Source: Vandiemenella viatica (taxonomy: Eukaryota; Arthropoda; Insecta; Orthoptera; Morabidae). From it: DNA of 64,000 bases. Below are positions 1 to 11,448 of the stretch, in pieces. Each line of letters starts with the position of its first letter. The first letter of the stretch is position 1. The notes under the pieces were generated by a model. That model was not told the DNA's origin, made no database searches, and saw nothing but the letters and a program-made list of their open reading frames with translations. Made by a program: the position numbers and the translations under genes. The stretch is taken from assembly GCA_031002005.1 (NCBI GenBank), contig JARYHS010013630.1, positions 238,583,539 to 238,647,538 of the forward strand, written 5' to 3'.

Positions 1-41
1 CGTGTGTGTGTGTGTGAGTGTGTATGTGCTCGCGTGTGCGC
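1..41. repeat. (TG)n-rich simple repeat
   Basis: Alternating T/G tract with a few interruptions, running off the left edge of the window. It abuts the MITE that starts at 42. Confidence 0.85.
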
Positions 42-351
42 GTTATTTGTTAATAGCAGCTTCGGAATGACAAATTTGTATCAACCCAGGCTGGGAGGCT
101 TAGGAGGCCCTCCTCCCCACTGCGGGCAGAAACATCTTAATACACCGAGTGCGGTAACTAAAATCGCGACCGCGACCAATTACCGGATTTTCATTGCGGC
201 AGTGCACCGGTCATATGCCGCGTTATGAGCGCCTGTAAACCGAATTTAAAAACTATATACGCGTCCTCTGTGAGAAGAGGGCCCACAAAGACTCCCCGCC
301 TGGGCAGGTTGATACAAATTTGTCATTCCGAATCTGCTATTAACAAGTAAC
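42..351. mobile_element. MITE with about 45-bp terminal inverted repeats
   Basis: The left end (GTTATTTGTTAATAGCAG at 42) is matched in reverse complement by the right end (CTGCTATTAACAAGTAAC, ending at 351). The arms continue inward through a shared GGAATGACAAATTTGTATCA block, giving about 45 bp of near-perfect inverted repeat. The 220-bp interior has no reading frame, so this is a non-autonomous DNA element. No convincing target-site duplication was found and the superfamily is not assigned. Confidence 0.75.
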
Positions 352-359
352 TTTGACCA

Positions 360-1160
360 AACAATGTACAAATATTCAGTTCCAGTGGCCACCTATGTTG
401 ATGGCACATGTAATCAATTGGATGTGATGAGCACTGTGGTTCATGGTGAAGACATGCCTTCCTTGCACATCCAGTAGCTCGTTAGTCTGGACGTAGGGTG
501 CGCAGTCTTTTTCATCCAGTTACGTGTTTATGTGTGGTGAGGTATGGAATTTTGGTGTATGCATGGACATGTGTGTGTGTATTTGTATAAATATGGTGAT
601 AGGGGGCTACCTGACCTCGAGATTTCACCATCAGGGTGGCCACATATATGTTGATGGTACATGTAATCAATCGAGTGTGATGAACACTCTGTATGGTCTA
701 AGTGTTGAGGTGTATGGTGAAAACATGTCATCCTTTGCACACCCTCTAACTCGTCTGTCTGATGATATGTAATGAGAGCTCTATTCTCAGCCAGTTATGG
801 GGATGGGACAGTTCTGCCCCACTTTTTCGTTTCAATGATTGGTGCTGGTAGTTGTGCCGAACTGGTCGTATAAATGGATATAAGTGTGTGTGTGTGTGTG
901 TGTGTGTGCTTGCATAAATACGATGATTTATGATTACTCGACTTTCCTCTAACTCGTCTGTCTGATGATTTTTGTAACGAGAGGTCTGCCCATTTAATGA
1001 ATGGTCAAGACAGTTTTGCTCCACTACTCCATTGCCATTATGGTTGCTGTTAGTTTTGTCGAATTCGCTGTATCCATGGACATGTGTGTGTGTTTTTCTT
1101 CTTCCTCCGTGGATTTGTGCCTAAATGTGGTGATAGAAGCGTACTCGACGTCGAGATTTC
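360..1160. repeat. Diverged tandem copies of a repeat unit of a few hundred bp
   Basis: The block around 385-490 (ATGTTGATGGCACATGTAAT) recurs at about 645-760 (ATGTTGATGGTACATGTAAT). The block CCTCTAACTCGTCTGTCTGA at about 743 recurs at about 943. The flanking ATGGACATGTGTGTGT also recurs, at about 561 and 1075. These are partial, diverged tandem copies with embedded TG microsatellites. The open frames here are not conserved between copies, so nothing appears coding. Confidence 0.6.
883..908. repeat. (TG)n microsatellite
   Basis: About 12 uninterrupted TG units inside one copy of the diverged tandem repeat. Confidence 0.9.
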
Positions 1161-1199
1161 ACCATTAAAATGTACTTGTAACCACTATTTCTACAGGGA

Positions 1200-1660
1200 G
1201 TAGGTACTCTCCCATTTCACTGTGCTGTTTATGGTTTGCTGCCGTTTGTGTTGGGATACAGACTGTATTCTCACGTTGTTCACTATATGCCTTACGGAAC
1301 AAAAATCATGATGAGGGGATGTACTACAGATGCGAAGGACTTGGGTTACAAACCCACAGTCAGATCATAGCTTGCATATAGTGGTGTACTGTGGAGTCCA
1401 CATTTTTTGGACACCAAATTTAGGGCGCAAGTAAGGGCAGCTAGATTTGTTGGTGAAACACATTCAACAACTAACATAATAAAGGAGCTGGACTGGATGT
1501 CATTGAAAGATAGAGAGAGTGTTGGGGCATTATATGGCGTATAATGAAGGTTAGAATCGATATTGGTGGAAGAATTCTGAGTGGTGTATGGAGCTTAAGT
1601 TGACCGTGGCCTCAAGCTGGCACTAGACTTTTGGTGATGAAACCTGGTTGGATAAAATAT
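1200..1660 (+). pseudogene. CR1-like LINE 3' fragment, degraded
   Basis: This stretch is homologous to the post-RT part of the LINE at 23600-24450. Both carry GATGAGGGGATG, a following LEYGGV-type segment, and ATAAAGGAGCTGGA. Conceptual pieces match the RGC..REVRELGYK and IKELEWDSL segments of the other copy. Frameshifts and stops interrupt every frame. It is an old 5'-truncated insertion with no RT catalytic core left. Confidence 0.65.
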
Positions 1661-3319
1661 GCAAACACCCACTTTCATATACAAATGACCTAACAATTTA
1701 AGACACTCCTGTGAACGTTATCTTAGGCTTAATCGAACTAGTGTCTGCACCTGTGGTGACGTTTTAGAAGCTTGTTGGTGTGTGAGTATTTCTATGAAAA
1801 AGTTGGTTTTGATGTCTGTTTGATGACCATGTTAGATAAGAGCGGTATTATAACTTTATCGTGTGCTCTGGTTGGTTGAACGAAGCATGGAATTACAAGC
1901 AACAATGACGGATTGGCAATGTGTGTAGGACGTTATTCGGCTGCAGAGGACGAGGTTAATCGGACGAACTGTTCGGACGTCAAATCGGTAGTTACTCGGA
2001 CGAATACTGTTCGGACGAAATTCGGTTCCAGTGGACGACAGGCCTTAATGGAGTGGCAAACACAGACGGAAATACTTGCTGACTTAGCGGCAGCATTGCA
2101 GAGTGCTGACATCCCGCGTATTTTGAGACATCGGAATGTATTTGTAGATCGCTAATTTATTTACACAAGGCAAGCACTTAATGGGTTCATTTCGTAACTG
2201 ACTCGCACAACTGCGTTTTCCAAAATAGCGTAACTCGTTTAAGTGCTTGATCAATTTCCCCACGAAATGCGGCGACATGCAAATGACGTAGAGATTGCAT
2301 GATTACCACTTTTACAGAACCACTTTTAAATAACATTAATGTATCTGACTATCCAAAAGTTATGTCACTTTGATCAACTAAAGATAATTGAGTGGGATGT
2401 TTTTAATACAAATTTGAGTTCTGTTCAATAGACAGAATTTGATTCAGGCTAAGAACTTAGCAATTTGACCGTTAGAGATTCAGCTTAGATCCTGATTGGA
2501 TCGGAAAATCTTTCTCCTCGTTAGATGTACCTCGTTAGTACTCAGCGAAAATAGGCATTTCTTGTCAATAAAGGAAAATAAATGATTAACTCATTTATTT
2601 AAAACAAAATATTTGTCGCGAAACCATTAATAAAGCTGACCATTGACAGTATAGGAGAATTCGGTATCTGAAAATACGCTCGATCAGTGACACATAAAAA
2701 TAACTACAAGGAAAACGAGTCACTAACAAAATCTGTTTGACACAGAGATCTGAAATGGACTCCGGAAAGGCGAGCAAGCCTGCAGGTAGCACCCTGTACG
2801 AATCATTGTAAATGCAGAAAGTGGGTTAAGGTCATACCTGACTTGCCCTAGCAGAAGACGAAGTTACAGGTATTTTCGAACAGAATCGACCTTCTGTGAG
2901 GGTTCAAATCATTCATTTCTTCCTATTTAAAGCAGGTGTTAACGAAATTCATCAACGTAAAGAAATACGAAGATACGAGTTTTGTGTGTCTTAGTTGTTT
3001 TTTGTATCTCTCTATTCTTGTTTGTTTATTGTGTTGATACCTAATTCCTGCATAACAGCACTTAGGCTGTGTAATTGTGTTTACTGGTTGCGTTTCTGTA
3101 TTTTGTTGCTGTTGATCGCATTCCGTGGGTTTGTGCCTTGTGGCTAATATTTTGGTCTAAGGTAGCGAATTCTGAAGAGTCAAAATTGGTTAAAGTATTT
3201 CAGATTTGAGAGAGATGCTCGAAAATTTTTCGATAGTTGGTCGGAATTAAGAATGGAATTATCAGCCAAATCTGACAGATGATCACTGGAACTAAGATAA
3301 AGCCGGATTGAAATAAATT
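1661..3319. other. No gene recognised
   Basis: A+T-rich sequence. An 80-codon open frame at 1913-2155 sits over a GGACGAA-rich patch near 1960-2030, but I recognise no domain in it. If the spacer exon's upstream partner lies outside the window, this is intron of the calcitonin-like gene. Confidence 0.5.
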
Positions 3320-6168
3320 CTAAGGCTCTTTTCACACTAAACGAATCTGAATCAATAATAATCAATCCGAATCAAGGTGACCCTGATTCACCAAGTTTCG
3401 GTTATTGCTTCGAACATTTCAACTTTGTCTCTAACAATTCTTACTAATTTACCAATCGGACGTTTTCCTAAGATTGACTGCATTCAGTGCAAGATGTTTA
3501 GTTATTGACCGCAAGGCCAAAGGCAGGAACATTTACAGTAAAATAATGAGTGCATTGATGAACCACATAATTCAAATAAAATTCTGTTTTATTTGCGCAA
3601 ATTGGATACAGAGATTTGCACTAGAAACTGGCACGGATGCATTTAAACTAGTACACAGAAATCTTTTTTAAAAAAACCTGCAGTTCTAAATGCCAAAAAT
3701 TTATTTTCGCGTAATAATCACACGTAGACAATTAAACAGGTCCAAAGGAATCTTCCAAACCAGCAGTTCTAAATATCAAGAATTTATCTTAATGTAATTC
3801 GTTTCCTTCACATGATCGCATGTAGCGAGTGAGCATTTGTACAGAGACATAGAGAAAAAGTACTTACATCTTTATGCAGAGCAGGCTTCCAATACAGGCA
3901 GCTATGGATCAACATTGAGGACCCCTATTGTAGGTGTTGGGGATTAAATACCGTCATGCTAACTTAGATCATGTTGTGTCCTTCTCATGTTGGCGTTACC
4001 AACCCTAACTTTATATTGCTGAATTCATATTGCCGGTTGGAACTTCTCTGCCTTACAGAGAAATATACGGGATTCTACACATATTAATAACCCATCGGGT
4101 TGGACATTTGCTTCCATGGGGTTGGTCTAGTGAGACCCTGCTCTTTGGCGTCCCATCGTGACATACAATGGTTGATATTCAGCACCACTTTTAAATCTAT
4201 AATAAAATTATCCGTATGACTTACTTCCGCTTCAGCAATATTCTTAATTAATTTTTTGTTACCGATTAGTGTTAGCCCCGTGACCGTTTCTTTCGTATCG
4301 TCATGGTTCTATAATAGTTCCAGTTTTTTGGGTCAAAGATTATGACAGGTTGACCTGATCTGACCAAATATGGACTTGATCTATGTTTCACCCTTAGGTT
4401 TAATAGAGTTTCTTGAGCTTGAAGAACTAAGAAGTATTAATAGATTCAGGCATTAAACACGGACAGGGACAATCGTGCTATCGTATAATTGTTTGAAGGA
4501 TCGGAGACTCAAACTTGCTTAAATACAAATTTAATTTGTATTTGACCCTTAAAGTTCACTCTGCAAAATTTGTTTATTTAAAAATACCTGTTTTCTTCGA
4601 AAGCATCACTCTGGTTTTTTTAAACTTAATATACATTCTATATTATTAAACAGTTAAGCAAGTCCGAAGAAATAAATTGCCAGAATACTCGATTCGGTTA
4701 CATATTTGGTCTGATGCTCTCTTTAAATAACCCAGTAACTCACATACAGCGAACATGACCAAAGACCATTAGCGAAAGTAGTTAGTAAAATACATAAAAA
4801 GCAAATAAACTATAAACTTTGGTCAGACAGCATCTTTGTGAAAGTTTTAACCAAATTGAAATATAGCTTATGCCAGAATGACAATTGTCATTCGTGGTTA
4901 CAGCAGAGACCATGAGTGATTCAATTTTTTAAAAGTTTTTTTTTATGTTGCTTTCATTAGAAACATGTTACTGAAAAGCAGATCCCCGTTATTTCAGCCA
5001 TAAAATTTATCGATATCTTTGGTCGCTGTTAATTTGTGCAAGCGAAGGCTGACACGTGATACCGTTCACCAGCCAATGGCTGTCGAGGAGATTGAGTGAG
5101 CTCAGGAAATTATATAGTAGAATTAATTCTACATCTTACAGTTCCTAATTAAAATTATTCGTACTTTTAATACGTCTATTTACCTCGTTGCACCACATGC
5201 ACCACCAATCAAATACACCCAGATTCAGTTCCCACTTTCACACCAGTTGAATCCGGTTCAATTCGCCTTAACTGAATGTCACACGTGATTCAGCTGGTCA
5301 GCTTATTTTTCCTTGAAACAGTCATGAATCAACAGACACGATGGATATGGTAATGCATGTCGTGAGTAATAAAAATCACGGTAACAGAAATTTTATTACT
5401 TCTGTGTGGAGGAAAATTGAGGAAGGGTTCCAAGTAAACTTCTAATTTCATCATCGTTTAAACTGTGTTATTTAAACTACCAACACAAAGGGACTTTGTC
5501 ATCAAAAAATAATAATAGTTCATAAATATCATTCAGCCTAAATTTGAAGTAAACAAATTCACTTTTTCCAAGGGAGAAATCCTTCAGGGATCCAGAAATA
5601 ATCTTTGAGGAGGTCTCTTGTTAGAATTGCCTTATTTGTTGCTCTTCTCTGGGAGATAGATGGGAGAGACTGGCTATTTTATTAATTACAAGGAATAGTT
5701 CTTCATCCAAAGTACCATCCCTCGTGATTTGTTGTTTTCTCCTGCTATGATAGAGTTTCTATAATTTGTATCCTGTTTCGAGATTTCAGATCCCACCAAA
5801 TCCTGTAGTATTAGAAATAGTTCCTTACTCATTTAAAAAATTTATAAAATTTCTTCTCGTAGTTCTGAAGATCAGAATGAGAAGGATGAAAAATGCCAAA
5901 ATCCGATTTTTTTTCGATTTATTTCGATAGTCTACAACCTACACTTTTTCTGTTTTCGCGATTGCTTTCTACGAAACACAATAGTGGCTATTATAACCGC
6001 ATCCATGCTGCAAGCTCAAAAGCAACTGAGAGAAGATACTAGATAGGAAAAGGAAGAGGGGATTTGATTCCGATTGACATGGTTTGACTCGATTAGTTTG
6101 AATGTTTGGAGATTACGAACCAGATTCTCTTTAATTCGGATCGATTCCGTTTCGCTTATTGTGAAGGT
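3320..6168. mobile_element. Possible old TIR element (degenerate)
   Basis: The left part (GGCTCTTTTCACACTAAACG, near 3326) and the reverse complement of the right part (ACCTTCACAATAAGCGAAAC, near 6150) are about two-thirds alike over 30 bp. Both are followed by GAATC-rich subterminal sequence. Flanks are TAA and TAG, which could be a decayed TWA target. There is no transposase frame. The 4260-5145 dispersed repeat lies inside. Tentative, because the inverted repeats are weak. Confidence 0.3.
4260..5145. repeat. Dispersed repeat, copy 1 (inverted relative to 54040-55330)
   Basis: Runs antiparallel to 54040-55330. Shared blocks include GGTTGACCTGATCTGACC here versus GGTCAGATCAGGTCAACC-like sequence there, the GCGAAGGCTGACACGTGA block, and the GTTAATTTGTGCAAGCGAAG block. 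No coding frame is conserved. This copy lacks the SINE present in the other and so serves as its empty site. Probably a non-autonomous element of unknown superfamily. Confidence 0.6.
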
Positions 6169-7671
6169 AGTCTAAATCGACTATTTGAACTAGTGAACCG
6201 AGAGGTTTCAAGTCTGAATCGACAGATTTAATAAGTGAATTCATTATAATTCCTGATTCAGATAAACTTTTATTTATTTTAGACAAACAGACAGTTTAAT
6301 TTCTATTAGATATTTTAGCATGTTATCTGCTTCGGAACAACCTGGAATTGTCTTACATAGTATGTTTAGACATCATTGCTTAGAGCTGTAATTAATAAAT
6401 AATTCAAAAGATTATTTTCTGTGTTGTAGATGCAAACATGAACAGTCAATAGGTGGACGGTGTTTTTTTAAATGAGCCAAGGCTTTGGAATAATTATAAG
6501 CTTTCAACAATCAGATATAAATAAAATTATGTGACTCAATAAAATAAGCCAGTCTGTTTATAATCGAAACTAAAGAGAACGCGAAGTTACTTACAAATAT
6601 TGTAAAAATGTAGATTTCTTTAGTATCAGTGTTTGTATGTCATTAATTGACACTGAATATTTTTGAATAGCCACCGGGTCTCATTTCCTATCCTATACAG
6701 CGGAGTTTGTTCATGTCAGCATCCACAGCCACTTGTTGAGTGCAAGCAATAGTGCGTTTCCCCATCTTTGTCCATGTTTAGGAGGGGAAATTATTTCGGA
6801 ACGACCTCCAGCGTTTCGTCATCTATGCCAATGGAATTTACGTCTGTGCACAACCACTTGTTGACTACAATTAAACATATGTTTCATAACTGGTGTCATG
6901 TTTGCTCTATGGAAGCAGTTAAATTATTTCCGGCCCTGGTAGTGTAGGAGTTGGCCTCGTATTATACTGGTAAGAGTGCGGTCTCAGGCGTTGATTATTA
7001 ATTAAGTGTTGTGTTCGTCTTGTGTTGTCTTCACTATTCACACAATTATATGACTTAATCACGATAGAATAACTAGAACAATATAAACAAATTGGAGATG
7101 GCTAAATGGTCTTGGAACCCAAAATAATTTTTTTTACAGAGTAGGTATCTGGTGGACATAATTTGATGGAGGAAATAACATTAGATACAAAGAATCTAAA
7201 TATCCTCAAAAATTTATTCTTATTAACCCCGAAATTACTATTGATATATGATCATCTGAAGAGTATTCAATTAATGACTTTAAACCAACTTGACGCAAAC
7301 AATTTTATCTCAAAATTACAATAAAAAACATATGCACCACATAAACCAGAAAATATAATCATTTTGACTATACATATAAAACCATAGCCTGCAACTTTTA
7401 ATATTACTCTAGCAAAAATTGTTATGCCTGATACAGGAGCTCCAACTTGAGCCTTCGGAACTACTCGTATTAGTGGGATTAATAATCAGTGTGTTGACTG
7501 TAAACTATAAATAACATTCAGTTATTCAGATAAAGTTAATATGAATTTGTAGAGGTATTCGGTGCAAAGTAATCACAATAGCCAAATTCTTTAGATGCTT
7601 TAAAATATTTGGCTGTGGTACCAGACTTGGTTTCTGCGACTGCTGGGAATTGAGTACTTTGTCTTTTGCAG
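6169..7671. other. Intron-like sequence upstream of the spacer exon
   Basis: A+T-rich, with no reading frame or repeat recognised. The last 30 bases form a pyrimidine-rich 3' splice site ending TTTTGCAG just before 7672. Confidence 0.5.
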
Positions 7672-7752
7672 GGAGGACGGATCACTAGACGACGCCCTCA
7701 TACGTCGACTGCTGCTTCTGGACCACAAGACTGTTAGTGACGGCGCCGGACA
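7672..7752 (+). CDS. Calcitonin-like precursor, spacer (propeptide) exon
   Basis: An internal 81-nt exon between a good acceptor (GTCTTTTGCAG, ending 7671) and a strong donor (CA/GTGAGT at 7753). Only one frame is open: one base completes a codon from an upstream exon, then 26 codons follow (EDGSLDDALIRRLLLLDHKT... VSDGAG), then two bases are left over. The composition (acidic, Leu-rich, no Cys) suits the connecting segment between signal peptide and peptide hormone in a neuropeptide precursor. The two trailing bases join to exon A or exon B, giving Gln or His immediately before a Lys-Arg site. It is assigned by the splice signals and by phase agreement with the downstream calcitonin-type exons; the exon itself has no recognisable domain. 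The signal-peptide exon is not found in the window. Confidence 0.7.
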
Positions 7753-10021
7753 GTGAGTATAAAGACGCAGAACCACTCCATCCCTTCCTCTGCATACTCC
7801 GTGTTACAACTCGCGACGTAGGCATGTGGTTTGGTCGTATCCACAGGCTCACATAGTCACACAAATCAGTAGACTTGCTCTGCAGATACAGATTGAGACA
7901 AGAGTGAACCGCGTTTTGAAATTAATGGACCTACTTCGTCAAACAAAAACGTGAAACTGGTTTTGTGCATTTTCAAATAATTTTTGTAATCCTCAATATC
8001 TACTTCGTACTACGTTTTCACATCACTATAGTTTACTCGATCAGGATACAATTTTTTGATACACATTTTCCTTTTATTTTTCTCTAAAGCTATGAAAGGA
8101 AGACAAAGTACTGCCAAATTTCTTTTAGTTCTCCATGAAGTATTGCGCTATGACGACATTCCTGTGCCGCGAGAAAGTACGAGTGAAGATGATTTGTTTG
8201 AACATGTTGTTTGATCCTACGTGGAAGTGTGAATGGGCGAGTGCAACCGAAGGCAATCCTACAGCAAGGTCCTACAACTTGGACCGTGATGGGCATGTGA
8301 AACTACTAGAGACTTTAGGTATCTTTGAAATAAATGAATTAATTGTAATTATTTCACTTTATTCTCATTTCTGCAGACCAAAGTCTTCTTATCTTTATAA
8401 ATATATAGTTCGCTGCGGAGAAGAACAGATCTTTCCACCATACTCGGCGCTGTACGGCTTATACCAACAATAACTTCCGAAACTCGCGGTGTCTGTAATA
8501 CTGTCTTCATTTTTATATGCAAGCTCCGTACTTCCAACCTTCTAACCCGCACAAGACCCCATACACTGTCCTTTCCTCGCTCGCCGACCCACGTTCAGCC
8601 CTATACTTTTCTCTTTTTGTTTTGACCGTCGACATCCACCCCTAATTCGTACACGAGCTGTCAGCTCTGGCGCACATAACACGTAAAATGAGTAAAAAGA
8701 AATATTCGTGTACCCTTACAGGCTGCTTGAGCGAATTTAAGTCTAGCTACTGCGTACCTAATGTTTATGGTTGTGCAATTTGCCGTCGCGTGTCGACTAC
8801 TTCAAATACTTTCAAATACGCCGGTCGCAAGTCACACGAATGCTATAACTTAAAGTCACACTCACGCGCGGCACTGTTAGCATAAAATGTATCTAAAAAT
8901 CAGAGATAATTAAATGATGGAAATAAATATCCACATGCTGTTGTGTATTTTGCACCCTATGTAAATATCAGGGCCCCATTTAAGCATAGGCTTCCTAGGC
9001 AGCACCACAGTCGGTCGCCCATAAATTATTTTTCAATGCGGCCCAGGTAAATATCCATACTATGTTTGAAATTAACGAAGAGCTACGTAAATTGGCTCGG
9101 TCCTGCTTTTAATCGGAGGCAACTATGTGGTTCACTCCATCGCCATCTTTCAGTTGAGCTCACATCTGTGGTTTAATCCACCATCCAACACTTCTTCAGA
9201 GCCTCAAAATGAAAAAGTTTATAGGAGGTATTCTCTTATAATAATAACGATCATACACTTGTATAATAATAATGACTTAATGATTTGTGAATACACTTTC
9301 ATTTTGTGATACTAAAATTTAATGTAAGTTATAAATTAACTCTGGTCTTCAATATGATCAACGTCCCTGAATGGCGTGCATATCTTCCTCATACCACCCA
9401 GTTGGAACAGACAGACTGGGTAGCCTCAGGCATCTCATTATTAATTTAATTAATTAAATGAATTTTCGCCAGATTCAACATTTCTATGTACGAGTATGTA
9501 AAGTATAAATAAAAAGATAGAATTAACTACAGTAAGTAGTTTTATAAATATTTATTCTGACAAACTTAGTAAAAGTCTGACAAAGTATTTGGTAATTTTC
9601 GTGTGCTCTAACTTGCCGTAATTCTGCTTTATACATTTCATACAGAAAATTTTTTTCCTACCTTATAAATCGCCATCACTGTGGAACTGGAGGGCGGTTA
9701 AAAATGTTTACCATCAATGTAGATACAAAAGCCGGCGGTAGGTAAAAAAGTTTGACTGCCCCTGGGATATTGCATGTCTCAACGACAAATAACCATACAG
9801 TCAGGCCAGCAGAAAAAAAAAGGGAAACGATAGGTTCTGTCCTATTACATTTATTCTTATTAAGCCTATACAGATGGTAGTACCCATAGTCATACATCAG
9901 ATAAGTGTCAAGAAATCGTTCAATCAGTTAACGAGAAAGCAAGATAAGAATGTCTCTCTTCCTTTTCATAATAGGGTCTATCGTATGTCTTAATTAGTGA
10001 CTGTAACGCATGATATTGCAG
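7753..10021 (+). other. Intron between the spacer exon and exon A
   Basis: About 2.3 kb, from GTGAGT to GCAG. It contains a 65-codon Cys-containing open frame at 8688-8885 (MSKKKYSC... SHSRAALLA) preceded by a pyrimidine-rich stretch. I recognise no family in it and give it no gene call. No transposon was recognised here, unlike the next intron. Confidence 0.55.
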
Positions 10022-10162
10022 GAAGCGGTCGGAGGACGTGGTCTGTTCTGTGGGTGGCGGAACCTCGAGCAGCTGCAACTACAGCGACATGATCCGAGCT
10101 CAGGCACTCGACGACTTCCTGCGGAGGTTCGGACCTGGCAAGAGGGCCGCAGCCAGGATCAG
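10022..10162 (+). CDS. Calcitonin-type peptide exon A
   Basis: Encodes a predicted secreted, amidated neuropeptide of the calcitonin family. After one base completing the upstream codon, the frame reads Lys-Arg, then SEDVVC SVGGGTSSS C NYSDMIRAQA ... RRFGP, then Gly-Lys-Arg. The mature peptide would be 36 residues (10029-10136): Cys6 and Cys16 can form an N-terminal disulfide ring, an amphipathic LDDFL helix follows, and Pro-Gly-Lys-Arg predicts a C-terminal proline amide. This layout is characteristic of calcitonin-type peptides; DH31 has the Pro-amide but no Cys ring. The exon is 141 nt, enters and leaves after two bases of a codon, and has a non-consensus donor (AG/GTACAC at 10163). If the donor is ignored, the frame reads on to a TGA at 10263-10265. 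An internal Arg-Arg is a possible extra cleavage site. Confidence 0.82.
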
Positions 10163-10265
10163 GTACACGCGAATTGCTTTTGTCTTCACTAAACATGTTC
10201 AGAAAACTTTACAGAAAATATACTATCGAAGTAATGGAGACTTTCCTGGTGTATCAGCTGTCTGA
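10163..10265 (+). other. Possible read-through 3' extension of exon A
   Basis: If the weak donor at 10163 is skipped, the exon A frame continues 33 more codons (YTRIAFVFTK... GVSAV) to TGA at 10263-10265. A variant poly(A) signal, ATTAAA, lies at 10382. Exon A could therefore be a terminal exon instead of a cassette. Only the open frame and signals support this. Confidence 0.3.
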
Positions 10266-11448
10266 AATGTTCCCGGTCTTCCCATCGGGAGAGCGCGTTA
10301 ATTTGATGCGATTTTCCAAGTCGCTCTCCGATTTCATCTATTATAGTGAAGGTATCTGACTTAATTCTTAATGTTATTTTTATTAAATACATTCAAACAG
10401 AAAGTTGTGCGGATGCTGGTATCATGCATAGTGTAACACTGTGGTTGAAACTTCCACGAAACCATAATGCAGCTCTATGGCCATAGTGCGATGTATCATG
10501 AATCGGCCATTTTCTGACAACTGTAAAGTCAAGCACACTTTACATTTTTAGTAATTTTTATGTTTAAAATCTCCAACCTTGGAAAACAAATAAATTATAG
10601 TAGCAGATGTGACACAGAGAAGTTACGTAAGTATGTTTGTGTAATGAGGGGAAATCACGGTGTTGCCACGTGTGCTGAAAAAAACCTCAGTGTTGCCACG
10701 TGTACCAATCACAAATTTAAAAAGGCAGCAGCTTTCGGTCGCCTCTAATAGATGTCGCGCTAGCTGCGTTTAGCTCCTCAAGACATCATAGGAATTAAGG
10801 CAAGAATAATATTAGGAAGTATTAAGAATGAACAGTTACGACATTGACGTCATCTGAATTTTCCCTTAATGGTTGAGACTTTCCAAAAGCGCCATGTGAC
10901 CTTGCATTTTACTCACCGTTATAAATCCTGTTATAGTAATTTGACGTATACCACTAGCGTTAAAAATTAGCCAAAGACTCTTTTAATTGCTCCGGTCATA
11001 CAACTTTCATATTTCTTTTATTTAGTTTAGATTTAACCCACACCTGCTATATCCCTTAATTTTAAACACTTTCAGTTACCAATAAGAAAATTCTTTCAAA
11101 CAGTAAAATGATATTTGAGGCAAAATTCTTTCAAGCTTTTGAACAGCTGTAAAACAATGGTTTCCCTTTCTGCGGAATTAAAAATCCCTTTGTATGTTAT
11201 AGTTATATTCCAGATTTTCTGGAATATTTCTGTTTTCTGGATTTTTACTATACCTAGACATCAGCATCATATGCTTGGACTTTTACCACATATAATTAAT
11301 TGGGGCATGGTTTTATGAGTTAATTTGGTTTTATGTTTGTCAAGAGTTTTTCCCAGAATATCTTATTAAGTTATTTACAATGAACCACAACAGGTAATTT
11401 TATTTTATCTCAAGAAAATGTATTTCACGATTACCTGTCGTACTCATA
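10266..11448. other. No gene recognised
   Basis: A+T-rich intronic sequence before the Tc1 element. No repeat family recognised. Confidence 0.45.

Noticed and set aside
8688..8885. 65-codon Cys-containing frame as a small secreted or zinc-finger protein
   Set aside because: Cys spacing fits no family I know and there is no signal peptide; mentioned only as part of the intron.
10022..10162. DH31 (calcitonin-like diuretic hormone) exon
   Set aside because: DH31 has no cysteine pair and has a conserved core absent here; the Cys ring fits the calcitonin type instead.
10010..10192. Alternative frame over exon A (EAVGGRGLFCGWRN...)
   Set aside because: Out of phase with the spacer exon's donor; it lacks the dibasic, Cys-pair and amidation signals of the chosen frame.
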